The notes under the pieces are model-generated. The model searched no databases. It was given only the letters and a program-made list of their open reading frames with translations, and was not told the origin of the DNA. DNA of 64,000 nt from contig SCMT01000001.1 in assembly GCA_005502915.1 (NCBI GenBank), positions 124,001 to 188,000 of the forward strand, written 5' to 3'. Each line of letters opens with the position of its first letter. Positions within the stretch are counted from its first letter, which is position 1. Source of the stretch: Lysobacteraceae bacterium 2PB (GTDB taxonomy: Bacteria > Pseudomonadota > Gammaproteobacteria > Xanthomonadales > Xanthomonadaceae). A program made the position numbers and the translations under genes. This document shows, one piece after another, positions 36,132-45,158 of this stretch.

Positions 36132-37216
36132 GCGACGCGACGACGCCCGCGCGGCAGCCCGTGGTCCCGCAATACGCGGCGCGCGATGGCGACGCCGCGC
36201 GCGATCGCGATGCGGTGCTGGCCGTCTGGCGCGGCAATCTCGGCCAGGACGCGCGCATGGCCGCGAAATACGACTGGTTCTACCTGGGCGCGCCGGCCGG
36301 CAGGCCGGTCATGCAGCTGCTGGTGCATGCCGGGAGCGATGCGCCGGTGGGCGCGTGTTCGGCCGGGCGTCGACGCATGCTGCGCGAGGGTCGGGAGATC
36401 CGCGCCGGGGTGCTGGTCGATCTCGCGGTGACGCCGGAACACCGCAGCCTGGGCCCGGCGCTGATCCTGCAGCAGGGGCTGTTCGCGGCCGGTCGTCGCG
36501 AACTCGACCAGCTCTACGGCTTTCCGAATCCGAAGGCGGCACCTGTCTTCAAGCGCATCGGTTATCGCAAGCTCGGCGAGATGGTGCGCCATGCCCGCGT
36601 CGTGCGTCATGCGCCCTACGTGCGGCGCCGCGCGCCGGCCCTGCCCGCGGCGCTCGCCGACGCCCTTGGCGCGTTCTTCGACCTCGGCACGGCCCTGCGC
36701 GATCGACTGCGCATCCGCGGCGCCGGCGCGCTGCGCGCGACCTGGTGCGATCGCGCGCCCGACATCGATGCGCTGTGGTCGGCCTCGCCGAAGCCCGCCG
36801 CGCTCACCGCGATCCGCGATGCCGCGCACCTGCGCTGGCGGTTCGACGAAGCCCCGACCGATGCCGCGCTTCCGCCGTTCCGCCACCTGCTGCTGCACGA
36901 TGCGCGCGGCGACGCCGCCTGGTTCGCCACACGCGCGGAAAACGCCACGCGCACGCTGCACGTGCACGACGCCTGGACGCGCGACGGTGGTGCGACGCCC
37001 TCGCCCGTGATCCTGCTGGCCTTGCTGCAAGCCGCGCGCAAGGCCGGTTTCGCGGTGGTCTCCGTGGAGCTGGCGACCAGCGAGGGGCGCCTGCAGCCAT
37101 GGCGCGCGCTCGGGTTCGAAGCGCGCAGCCGACGACCTGTGTTCGGCACCGATTTCCGTGAAGGCGCGGACGGCGACGCCGACCTGCACCTGACCTCGGC
37201 CGACGAGGACGAGTGA
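36128..37216 (+). CDS. GNAT-type N-acyltransferase, probably two-domain
   Basis: A 362-residue protein starting with GTG that overlaps the previous stop (GTGA). The N-terminal domain (about 20-165) has the GNAT motif A-like VLVDLAVTPEHRSLGPALIL and YGFPNPKAAPVFKRIGY, typical of acyl-CoA or acyl-ACP transferases; the C-terminal half (about 195-350) looks like a second degenerate GNAT fold with DAAHLRWRFDEAP and WRALGFEARSRRPVFG. By position it may transfer the group carried by the ACP to a sugar amine. Substrate not known. Confidence 0.78.
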   Translation: MSDATTPARQPVVPQYAARDGDAARDRDAVLAVWRGNLGQDARMAAKYDWFYLGAPAGRPVMQLLVHAGSDAPVGACSAGRRRMLREGREIRAGVLVDLAVTPEHRSLGPALILQQGLFAAGRRELDQLYGFPNPKAAPVFKRIGYRKLGEMVRHARVVRHAPYVRRRAPALPAALADALGAFFDLGTALRDRLRIRGAGALRATWCDRAPDIDALWSASPKPAALTAIRDAAHLRWRFDEAPTDAALPPFRHLLLHDARGDAAWFATRAENATRTLHVHDAWTRDGGATPSPVILLALLQAARKAGFAVVSVELATSEGRLQPWRALGFEARSRRPVFGTDFREGADGDADLHLTSADEDE

Positions 37217-37231
37217 TCCATGGCCATTGCC

Positions 37232-37249
37232 CCCCCTTGCAAAAGGGGG
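37232..37249. terminator. Hairpin between convergent GNAT and deacetylase genes
   Basis: CCCCCTT / AAGGGGG stem with loop GCAA in the 49-bp gap between the two stop codons. Compact and C/G-rich; likely bidirectional. Confidence 0.6.
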
Positions 37250-37265
37250 CACTCGACATCGCACG

Positions 37266-38318
37266 TCAGGCGAGACGACGCGTCTCGCGGCGAAACAGGT
37301 ACCAGGCGAGGCGCCCGGGCCGGAAACGGCCATCGGGACCAGCGACCGTGTCGGTTTCGTAGCCCGTGCGGCCGAGCAGCCACGACAGTTGCGATCCCAC
37401 GGGATTGAGCACCGGCACGCTGGTGAACAGCAGTTCGTAGCCGGCGTCGCGCGCGCGCTGCGCGATCGCCTCGTCAAAGGAACCGTGCGGAAACGACATG
37501 GTGGCGCAAGGCGTCGCGGCCAGGCCTTCGGGCAGATCGAGCATCCGCGCCATCGCCTCCCGCGCGCCGCCCAGTTCATTGTCGAGGTCGTCGGCACGCT
37601 TCATCGCGACATGGCTCTTGCCGTGCAGGCCAAGCTCGACGCCGCCCGCGCGCAGGCGATGCAGGTCGGCGATATCGACCATGTGCCGCAGCCCATCGTC
37701 GAGCGCGGACGCATGCGCCGCGACCACGGCCTGGCGCGTCGCCGTCGGCATGCGCTCGATCTGCGCGATGAGTTCGCGCAGGCAGGCGATGCCCTCGCGC
37801 GCCGGACGCGTGCCGCCGTGCGCGACCACCGTCTCGGCGAAGGCGTCGACCGCGAGCCGTCCCGCGCGCCACGCGGCGATCGTGCGTTCCTGCCAGAACG
37901 GCTGGCGCGCGCCCACGGCGTCGGCGGCGACGAACATCACCGCCGGCAGGCCTGACCGCTGCAGGGCCGGCAATGCGTAATCGACATTGTCCAGCCAGCC
38001 GTCGTCGAAGCTGATCAGCAACGCGCGCGGCGGCAGGCGCGTGCCGTCGCGGCGCGCGCGCAGGACCTGTTCCAGCGAGACGACGTTGTAGTGGCGGGCG
38101 AAGAAGGCGAGCGATGCGACGAACAGGGATTCGTCGAGCGTGTAGTCGGGATCGCAGGTCGCCCAGCGCGGATCGCCGGGCCGCAGCGTGCGGTGGAACA
38201 TCACCACCGTTAGACTATCGGCGTTGCGCAGGCGGTGGTACAGGCCCAGCGCACCGCTGGCGTACAAGCCGCTGAACAAGCCGTCATACACGTATTTCCT
38301 GGCGAATCCCCTGAGCAT
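37266..38318 (-). CDS. Polysaccharide deacetylase (NodB homology domain)
   Basis: Predicted metal-dependent N-deacetylase of 350 residues acting on a polysaccharide or lipid-linked sugar. NodB motifs are intact: LTVVMFHRTL, ALLISFDDGWLDN (metal and base Asp pair) and LGLHGKSHVAM (HxxxH zinc ligands). No signal peptide is evident. The ATG at 38318 shares its bases with the ATG of the divergent GT2 gene; an alternative GTG at 38291 preceded by AGGAAATAC would avoid this. Similar deacetylases belong to exosortase-linked EPS loci. Confidence 0.88.
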   Translation of the reverse strand: MLRGFARKYVYDGLFSGLYASGALGLYHRLRNADSLTVVMFHRTLRPGDPRWATCDPDYTLDESLFVASLAFFARHYNVVSLEQVLRARRDGTRLPPRALLISFDDGWLDNVDYALPALQRSGLPAVMFVAADAVGARQPFWQERTIAAWRAGRLAVDAFAETVVAHGGTRPAREGIACLRELIAQIERMPTATRQAVVAAHASALDDGLRHMVDIADLHRLRAGGVELGLHGKSHVAMKRADDLDNELGGAREAMARMLDLPEGLAATPCATMSFPHGSFDEAIAQRARDAGYELLFTSVPVLNPVGSQLSWLLGRTGYETDTVAGPDGRFRPGRLAWYLFRRETRRLA

Positions 38319-39246
38319 GCGCGCGACCGAAATTTCCGCCGGAGTCTCGGCGATTATACCGACATACAACCGGCGCGAGCTGGTGCAGCGCGCCATCGAT
38401 TCGGTGCTGGCGCAGACGCATGCGGTGGACGAGATCATCATCGTCGACGACGGCTCCACGGACGGCACCGGCGAGGCGCTCCAGGCGCGCTACGGCGACC
38501 GGATCCGCTACCACTGGCAGCCCAATGCCGGTGTGTCCGCAGCGCGCAACACCGGCATGTCGATCGCCACCGGCCGCTATTTCGCCCTGCTCGACAGCGA
38601 CGACCTGTGGCACCCGGAAAAGACCGCGCGCCAGTGCGAGTGGCTCGATGCGCATCCGGATTTCGGCCTGGTGCTGTGCGACGTGGTGCGGGTGGACGAT
38701 GCCGGCCAGCCCTACGACGTGTTCGTGCGCCGCGATGTGCTGCGCGAGGACGGCTGGGCGCTGCGCTGGCTGCTGCTCAACCCATCGCTGGTCCCGGCCT
38801 CGGCGATGTTCCGCCGTGAAGTGTTCGAGACCTGCGGCGGCTTCGATGTGAGCCTGCGCACGGCCGAGGACATCGACTTCCATCTGCGCGTGGCCCGGCA
38901 CTGGAAGATCGGCGTGGTCGAAGCATCGCTGGTCGATGCGCTGCGCGGACAGGACACCGGGCTCTCAGCGGAAGCCACCACCTACGACGATTACGTCAAG
39001 GTGGTCGAGCGCGCGGTGGCCGATGCGGCGGACAGCGTGGACGAGGACATTCGCCGCGAAGCGCTGGCGGTGACCTATGCACGCAATGCGCGCGGGATGC
39101 TGATCCGTCGTCGCTGGCGCGATGCCCTGCGCTTGTGGCGCGCGGCTCGCGCGCACGCATCGATGGACGAATCGCGGCGCATGGTGCGCGAACTGGTGCC
39201 CTTCGCGGCACGACGCCTGCTGCACAGCGCACTGCGCCGGAACTGA
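38317..39246 (+). CDS. Glycosyltransferase family 2
   Basis: GT-A fold inverting glycosyltransferase of 309 residues: VSAIIPTYNRRELVQRAIDSVLAQ, IIIVDDGSTDGT, GVSAARNTGM and the metal-binding DXD as LLDSDDLW. C-terminal third is helical and Arg-rich with no obvious membrane segment. The only in-frame ATG that keeps the first strand and little else is 38317, giving a start codon that overlaps the divergent deacetylase start within CATG. No clear ribosome site is seen. Confidence 0.9.
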   Translation: MRATEISAGVSAIIPTYNRRELVQRAIDSVLAQTHAVDEIIIVDDGSTDGTGEALQARYGDRIRYHWQPNAGVSAARNTGMSIATGRYFALLDSDDLWHPEKTARQCEWLDAHPDFGLVLCDVVRVDDAGQPYDVFVRRDVLREDGWALRWLLLNPSLVPASAMFRREVFETCGGFDVSLRTAEDIDFHLRVARHWKIGVVEASLVDALRGQDTGLSAEATTYDDYVKVVERAVADAADSVDEDIRREALAVTYARNARGMLIRRRWRDALRLWRAARAHASMDESRRMVRELVPFAARRLLHSALRRN

Positions 39247-39305
39247 CGGGTAGGCCACGCACCGCGCGCGTTACGTGCGCGCGGCGAGGTCCCGCGCAAG
39301 GATGC

Positions 39306-40715
39306 TCAGCGCGCGCCGCGCCCGAACAGCACCACTTCCACGGTCTGCAACATGATCATCAGGTCGAAGACCAGGCCGTGGTTCTTCACGTAGAACAGGT
39401 CGAACTTCAGCTTCTCGTTCGCGTCGCGCACCGAGGCGCCATACGGATAGCGCAGCTGCGCCCAGCCGGTGAGGCCGGGCTTCACCGAGTGGCGCACGTC
39501 GTAGTAGCGGATCTCGCTGGCCAGCATCTCGACGAACTGCGGACGCTCCGGGCGCGGACCGACGAAGCTCATCTCGCCCTTCAGCACCAGGAACAGCTGC
39601 GGCAGTTCGTCCAGCCGGGTCTTGCGGATGAACTTGCCCACGCGGGTGCTGCGGTCGTCGTTCTGCGTGGCCCAGCGCGCCACGCCGTCGCCTTCGGCGT
39701 CGACGCGCATGCTGCGGAACTTGATCATTTCGAAGTGCCGACCGTGCTCGCCGACCCGGACCTGGCGGTAGATCACCGGCCCCTTCGACTCCAGCTTCAC
39801 CGCCAGCGCGGTGAGCAGCATCGCCGGCCAGGCGACGAGCAGCAGCACGCCGGCCGCGAGCAGGTCGAAGAAGCGCTTGGTGAGGCGGCGCGGCGTCGAG
39901 TAATCGAAGCCACCGGAGAACACGAGCCACGAAGGATCGACGATGTTGAGCTGGACCATGCCGGCCTCGCGCTCGAAGAAGGTCGACAGGTCGGTGACCT
40001 TCACGCCCAGCTGCACGCAGGCCAGCATCTGCGCCATCGGCATGCCGCCGCGGCGTTCGTCCGGCGCGATCACGATCTCGTCGACGTTGAGGCGATCCGA
40101 CAGCGCGCACAGCGGCTCGTCGGTCTGGATCAGGGACGACGCATCCACAACCACGGGCTGGCCGGGCGCCGGCACGAATCCCAGGACGTTGAAGGACTGG
40201 CGATCGCTCTTGCGGCGCAGGCGGGTGTTGATCAGGTTGGCGTTGTTGCCCGCGCCGTAGACCAGGACCCGTTTCTTCAGGGCCTGCGCGCTGGACAGGC
40301 GCGCGACGACCCCGCGCACCAGGAAGATGCCGACCACGCCCATCGCCAGGGCGATGGCGAGCACGCCGCGACCGATGTAGGCCATCGGTGCCACGTAGTA
40401 CACCACCAGCAGGGCCACGCCGCCGAGCGCGAACGACAGGAGCACGCGCAGGATGAGGTCGAGCAGGCTGTGGCGGACGTAGGACTGGTACAGCCCGAAG
40501 GCGAGCATCGCGCCGGTGATGCTCAGGGCGACGAGCAGCGCGCGGGGGGCGATGCCTTCGATGAAGTGCGCCAACCCTGCGGGATCGGCATGGAATCGCA
40601 GGCGCGCGGCCAGCATCACGGCCAGCATCAGCACGCCCAGCTCGACCGCCCAGAGGGCGCGTATTGCGACTTTCCTGCGACTTGATCGAACCGTCCTCAC
40701 GCATCCCCCGAACAT
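39306..40715 (-). CDS. Undecaprenyl-phosphate sugar-1-phosphate transferase (EpsB/GumD-like initiating enzyme)
   Basis: Initiates repeat-unit assembly by moving a sugar-1-phosphate onto undecaprenyl phosphate. The 469 residues have four or five N-terminal membrane helices (about 20-140), a CoA-binding-like NAD-fold domain (KRVLVYGAGNNANLIN) and a C-terminal bacterial sugar transferase domain (RRLTKRFFDLLAAGVLLLV, IKFRSMRVDAEGDG, RKTRLDELPQLFLVLKGEMS, VKPGLTGWAQLRYPYGASV). The layout matches the exosortase-A-associated EpsB type. Start 40715 (MFGGCVRTV). Confidence 0.92.
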   Translation of the reverse strand: MFGGCVRTVRSSRRKVAIRALWAVELGVLMLAVMLAARLRFHADPAGLAHFIEGIAPRALLVALSITGAMLAFGLYQSYVRHSLLDLILRVLLSFALGGVALLVVYYVAPMAYIGRGVLAIALAMGVVGIFLVRGVVARLSSAQALKKRVLVYGAGNNANLINTRLRRKSDRQSFNVLGFVPAPGQPVVVDASSLIQTDEPLCALSDRLNVDEIVIAPDERRGGMPMAQMLACVQLGVKVTDLSTFFEREAGMVQLNIVDPSWLVFSGGFDYSTPRRLTKRFFDLLAAGVLLLVAWPAMLLTALAVKLESKGPVIYRQVRVGEHGRHFEMIKFRSMRVDAEGDGVARWATQNDDRSTRVGKFIRKTRLDELPQLFLVLKGEMSFVGPRPERPQFVEMLASEIRYYDVRHSVKPGLTGWAQLRYPYGASVRDANEKLKFDLFYVKNHGLVFDLMIMLQTVEVVLFGRGAR

Positions 40716-41061
40716 GTACGACTCGGCGATGCCGGCACCCACGCGCAAAAAGACGCCCGCACCCCATGGCGCCGATTGCGCCGGGATGACCAGGCTGTCC
40801 CGCACCTGCCCCCTGTGCCGACTTCACCCGCTTCGCCGGGCTCTGGTGCGTGCTTCGCATGCACCAAGCCTCCCTTTGCCCGGCTTCCCCTTGAACAACG
40901 TCACATTTTCCTGAACCCGGACAGGGTTTCAAGGCGCAAGGGCCTGGAAACCGATACCGAAGCGTGACGCTTGCAGGATTCCGGACGTGACACCGGTCGG
41001 CATCGTCGTTTTGTTGAATATGTGCAACACCAGACGCCGACGAATCGACCGGTGCGGATCT
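40716..41061. promoter_or_regulatory. Intergenic region upstream of the initiating sugar transferase
   Basis: 346 bp without a gene. It holds (i) CTTGA-ACAACG-TCACA at 40890-40905, which on the minus strand reads TGTGA-N6-TCAAG, 8 of 10 matches to the CRP/Clp site; (ii) a hairpin TGGTGCGTGC-TTC-GCATGCACCA at 40844-40866; (iii) the inverted repeat TGTTG-N8-CAACA at 41012-41029. Clp is the known CRP-like activator of EPS genes in xanthomonads, so regulation by it is plausible. No clear -10 was found. Confidence 0.35.
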
Positions 41062-43023
41062 TCAACTGCGGACGGCGCGATCCCGGCCGTCGCCCTTGGC
41101 GCGATACAGCGCAGCATCCGCCCGGCGCAGAAGGGCCTCGACATCGTCCCCGGGCAGGCCTTCGCTGACGCCCAGGCTGATGGTGACCCGCTCGTCGGCC
41201 GCGAAACCGTCGAAGCGGGCATCGGCGACAAGCGCACGCAGGCGTTCGGCCAGCGCGAAGGCCGCGTCCGCACCGCAGGCGGGCAGCACGATCAGGAACT
41301 CCTCGCCCCCCATCCGCCCCAGCCGGGCGTTCGCGGGGAGCGCCTGGCCGACGATGTCGGCGATCGACCGCAGCACGCGGTCGCCCCCGTGGTGGCCATG
41401 GACATCGTTGATGCGCTTGAAATGGTCGACATCGAACGCGACCACGGCCAGCGCGCGCCCGTCGCGCAGGGCAGCGACCTCGCGTTCCAGGCGTTCGAGG
41501 ATGCTGCGCCGGTTCGGCATGCCGGTCAGTTCGTCGGTCATGGCCAGCCGGCGCAGATGGAGTCCACGCCGGACCTGCAGGATCGCCATCGCCGCAAGCA
41601 GCACCACCAGCGCCGTGCCGAGCAGGATGGTCAGCCGCTGCAGCGCGCGCATGCGCTCGGCGTTGCGCAGGGCCTCGCCGCGGTGCGCGTTCTCGATCAG
41701 CAGTTCGCGGTTTTCCTGCTCTTTCTTCGCCGTGTCGAACTGTACCCGCAATCGCGACCCCTGCTCCTCGCGCGCGCGGGCTTCGAGGATTTCCTGGGTC
41801 GTGCGGTACGCCTTGAGCGCGTCGTAGGCCTTGCGCCAGTCGCCGGCATCGGCATGGATGTCGGCCTGCGATTCGTAGACCTGGGCGAGCAGGCGCGGAT
41901 TGTTCCGATCGTGGAAATACCGTTCGGCGATCGCGAGGTCGGCGAGCGCATCGCGCGAGCGCCCCAGCGCATGCAGGGTGCTCGCGCGCGCGATGCGGAC
42001 GCGCGCGACGCTCTCGTCGCTGCCGGCGGCACGGAAACGGGCGATCGCGCTGTCCATCAGCGGCAAGGCGTCTTCCGGGCGCCCCTGCTTCGCCAGCACC
42101 AGGCCGATCGAACGCTCGCCCTCGGCCACGCCCGCCGGGTTGCCCAGTTCGAGGTCGATCGCCATGGCGCGTCGGAAATCGGGCAGCGCTTCGTCCAGCC
42201 GCCCCTTCTGCACGTTGGCGCTGGCGATGTTGAACAGCATCGTCGCCACTTCGCTGCGCTGCCCGGCCACCTCGTTGTCCTTCAGCAACTGGCGGTAGTA
42301 GCCGATGGCCTTGTCGAACTCGGCGACGTTGGTGTCGCTGTAGACATTCGCGATCGCATTGAGCGCGTACTGCTGGCCCTCCTTCCGGCCCAGGTCGCGG
42401 TTCAGCGCGTAGGCACGGTCGAGGTCGGCGATCGCCTCGTCGTAGCGGCCGTGGTAGTGCCGGCTCTCGCCACGCATCGCCAGCGCATCGGCCAGCGCGG
42501 CCTTGTCGCTGGCCCGTTCCGCCGCGGCGACGGCGTTCTCGTGCACCAGCGCAGCCTCGTGGCTCTTGCCCAGGCGCTCCAGGGCGTAGCCACGGCAGCC
42601 GAGGAAGCGCGCCACGCCGCGCATGTCGCCGACCGCGCGCGAGGCCTGCTCGCCGTCATCGGCCAGGGGCAGGGCCGCCTGCGGGTCGATGTCCGCAGTG
42701 ATCTCGCAGACGGCCGCCTCGGCACGGCGGACGAGCGCCTGGGCACCAGCGCGATCAGCGACCGTCACCGCATGCTGGGCGAGGGACAGGGCCTCCTGCG
42801 GATTCCCGAGCTGCACCGCTTCGGCGCGGGACAGCAGGGTCAGCACCTCATTGTTCGCGCGCGCGTGCTGTGCCCGTGCCGGTGCGGCGAGAACGGCCAC
42901 CAGGCACGCGGCGAGGCACAGCGCGTTCATGCGGATGCGCCGGGCGGTCTCGGGACGACGGGATGCCGCCCGGACAGCCGCCACCGGGCGCGGCGAGCGT
43001 CCAGGCGCCTGTTGACGGGTCAT
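41062..43023 (-). CDS. Membrane diguanylate cyclase with TPR sensor (second copy of the architecture)
   Basis: 653 residues: signal-like hydrophobic segment (MNALCLAACLVAVLAA, about 32-47), tandem TPR repeats (about 60-400), a coiled coil rich in Glu/Arg, a transmembrane helix (about 460-480) and a GGDEF domain with GGEEF (about 571-575). The RxxD inhibitory site is absent: PANA stands where the first window copy has RDSD. Start at 43023 is supported by a GGGGGG ribosome site; a start at 42930 would give a canonical signal peptide. It lies beside the EPS locus, a common target of c-di-GMP. Confidence 0.88.
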   Translation of the reverse strand: MTRQQAPGRSPRPVAAVRAASRRPETARRIRMNALCLAACLVAVLAAPARAQHARANNEVLTLLSRAEAVQLGNPQEALSLAQHAVTVADRAGAQALVRRAEAAVCEITADIDPQAALPLADDGEQASRAVGDMRGVARFLGCRGYALERLGKSHEAALVHENAVAAAERASDKAALADALAMRGESRHYHGRYDEAIADLDRAYALNRDLGRKEGQQYALNAIANVYSDTNVAEFDKAIGYYRQLLKDNEVAGQRSEVATMLFNIASANVQKGRLDEALPDFRRAMAIDLELGNPAGVAEGERSIGLVLAKQGRPEDALPLMDSAIARFRAAGSDESVARVRIARASTLHALGRSRDALADLAIAERYFHDRNNPRLLAQVYESQADIHADAGDWRKAYDALKAYRTTQEILEARAREEQGSRLRVQFDTAKKEQENRELLIENAHRGEALRNAERMRALQRLTILLGTALVVLLAAMAILQVRRGLHLRRLAMTDELTGMPNRRSILERLEREVAALRDGRALAVVAFDVDHFKRINDVHGHHGGDRVLRSIADIVGQALPANARLGRMGGEEFLIVLPACGADAAFALAERLRALVADARFDGFAADERVTISLGVSEGLPGDDVEALLRRADAALYRAKGDGRDRAVRS

Positions 43024-43736
43024 GGATTCCGCCCCCCTGCGGAAGATGTGGTCCATCCGGGTGGTTGCCGCGAGGCACCACCGGACGGGCGCGCATTGTA
43101 GGGGCAGGCCCACGGGAAGTGCGGACCGTCCATCGCGCTGCCATTGGACACGCATCGAGCGCCCCGCCATCGACAAGCCCCCCTGCCGTGACATCCCGAC
43201 CCATCTTGCACCCGATGGCGCCCTGCGCACAGGTCAGGCGACGCCCATCGGACGGCCGGCAACCGCCCTGCTGCACGGCGACTTTCCGACGAGCGGTCAG
43301 CCTGCCGGGTGCGTCCGGGATCCGCTCCGGGCAGACCGCCCGGGAGACCGACATCCCGCAGGGTCCGCACAATGCCCCCGGGTCCGGGCGCCCCTGGGGC
43401 AGCCAGTGCCTGCCATGACCGGTCTCGCCGGTCGGGACGCCTGCTCACGCGCCTGGAACACCTGCCCGGGCTGCCAGCGCGGCAGGCGCATCATGATGTG
43501 CATCTCGACGCGGGGATGCCGCAGGTCTCGCGGACGTCGCCGACCTGTCGTCGCCAGCACTGCACGCTCAGCGCGTGCCGCGTGAGGGCAGCCGCAGCAC
43601 GGACGATCCCGCGGGGACCGACGGCACATCCATCCCGATTCCGCGACGACGATGCGGGCGCCCGACACGCGCGGCCGGATCACCGTGGTTTCGCGAAACG
43701 ACCGGACGCCACCGCAGGATGGCGTCCGGTGATCTG
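43024..43736. other. 713-bp gap without a recognisable gene
   Basis: Lies between the start of the GGDEF gene and the end of the amylase gene. Open frames here are short, Arg/Pro-rich and lack ribosome sites; base composition and codon pattern do not support coding. It ends in the amylase terminator (43701-43730). The GGDEF promoter must be here but no convincing -35/-10 pair was found. Confidence 0.5.
43701..43730 (-). terminator. Terminator of the alpha-amylase gene
   Basis: Perfect 11-bp stem ACCGGACGCCA / TGGCGTCCGGT with an 8-nt loop, starting 7 bp after the amylase stop on the minus strand and followed by CGTTTCG. A short T-stretch makes a rho-independent terminator plausible. Confidence 0.7.
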
Positions 43737-45158
43737 TCAGCGCAGCCACATCCTCGCGCTGCGCGCCGGCAGGCTGAAGGTGTAATTGCTGCTGCCGATG
43801 TTGACCACGCTGCCCGAGCCGAGGGTGTCGGTGTAGTTCGCGTACCACCAGAGCACGCTGTTGTTCATGTTCACCGTTGCATTGACCGTGCTGCCGCACT
43901 TGTTGATGCCGACGATGCCCAGGCTGCCGCGGCGGAAGATGATGTGGCAGCTGCCGTGCGAAAGCACCTGCATGTCGTTGCCCTGCACCGCGTTGTGGAA
44001 ACGGATCATGCCCTTGATGTCGCTGCGGTTGTACGCGTTCACCCAGCGGTTGTCGCCGCTTTCGTTGTTGTCCGAATACACCATCGGCTTGCCGCCGTTG
44101 CGTCCGAAGATGTAGGCGTAGGCCAGGGTCTCGTCGACCGGATCCATCAGCGCATAGCGGAAGCCGCTGTTGTTCGGGATGTCGTGGGTCACGGTGAAGG
44201 TCAGTGCGCGGTTGCCCTGTAGGGCCTGGCCGTAGGCGGCCGGATCGACCAGGGCGCTCATGCTGCCGCCGAAGCCGAAGGCGTTGCGCAGGCTGGTATG
44301 CAGCGGAAAGTCGTAGGCGGCATGGTCGGTGCCCTGGAGGTAGGGCTGCAGGAAGCGATCGTATTCGAGGCTGCCGGCGCCGCCGCCGGTGATGATCTCG
44401 CCGAAGACGTAGACGCCGCTCTTGATGTCGGCGGTGAGCACGCTGTTGAGATGGGACATCGGCATGTGCTTGGCGGCGTCGATGCGGAAGCCCTTCACGC
44501 CGATCGCCTTGAGCTGGCGCAGGTATTCCTGCTGCTGGCCGATGACCCAGCTGTTCGCCTTCAGGTCCGGCAGGCCGACATCGCCGTTTCCGCCGCACAG
44601 GCGCCAGTTCTGCACCTGCCAGACATCGTTGTAGTCGGCGATGCAGCGCTGTTCGCCGAAATCCAGCGCGCTGAGGAAGTTCGACGACAGCGTGCCGAAC
44701 AGGCGGATGCTGTTGTAATAGGTCGGATTGCCGGCGTAGAGATTGAGGATGCGCGTGCCCGGGTAGTTCAGGTCCGGGCGCTGCGCCGACTCGTTGGCCA
44801 TGTGGTTCATCAGCACGTCGGCGTACACGTCGATGTTCCGCGCCCGCAGCGCCGAGACCATGCGCTTGAACGCCGCGGTATCGCCCAGCGGATGATGGAT
44901 CACCCGGTAATCCTGGGGCTGGTAGCGCGCCCACCAGGCGCTGCCTTCGGATTTGTAGGCGGGCGCGACGAGCACGGCGCGATAGCCGGCGGACTGGATC
45001 TGCGCGGCGCGCGCTTCGACATCGGCATAGCGCCAGTTGAACGCATGCAGCACGGCATCGGCACGCGCGTTCCCGGACAGCAGGGACGCGCCCGCGAGGG
45101 CACACAGCAGCAAGGCGGGGGACGCGGTGGTTCTCGACGGCTTGCGATCGAACGACAT
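43737..45158 (-). CDS. Secreted alpha-amylase (GH13)
   Basis: Hydrolyses internal alpha-1,4 bonds of starch outside the cell. 473 residues with a signal peptide (ALLLCALAGASLLSGNARA, cleavage about residue 33). The catalytic triad of GH13 is intact: nucleophile Asp227 in GFRIDAAKH, acid/base Glu254 in VFGEIITG, and Asp326 in TVTHDIPNN; the region I motif reads DVLMNHM. A C-terminal beta-sandwich completes the enzyme; no starch-binding module. Start ATG 45158 has AGGAGAAG at ideal spacing. A palindromic LacI-type site lies about 200 bp upstream. Confidence 0.94.
   Translation of the reverse strand: MSFDRKPSRTTASPALLLCALAGASLLSGNARADAVLHAFNWRYADVEARAAQIQSAGYRAVLVAPAYKSEGSAWWARYQPQDYRVIHHPLGDTAAFKRMVSALRARNIDVYADVLMNHMANESAQRPDLNYPGTRILNLYAGNPTYYNSIRLFGTLSSNFLSALDFGEQRCIADYNDVWQVQNWRLCGGNGDVGLPDLKANSWVIGQQQEYLRQLKAIGVKGFRIDAAKHMPMSHLNSVLTADIKSGVYVFGEIITGGGAGSLEYDRFLQPYLQGTDHAAYDFPLHTSLRNAFGFGGSMSALVDPAAYGQALQGNRALTFTVTHDIPNNSGFRYALMDPVDETLAYAYIFGRNGGKPMVYSDNNESGDNRWVNAYNRSDIKGMIRFHNAVQGNDMQVLSHGSCHIIFRRGSLGIVGINKCGSTVNATVNMNNSVLWWYANYTDTLGSGSVVNIGSSNYTFSLPARSARMWLR

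Noticed and set aside
43022-43585. 187-residue plus-strand frame in the 713-bp gap
   Set aside because: Arg/Pro-rich, no ribosome site, starts inside the opposite gene's start region.
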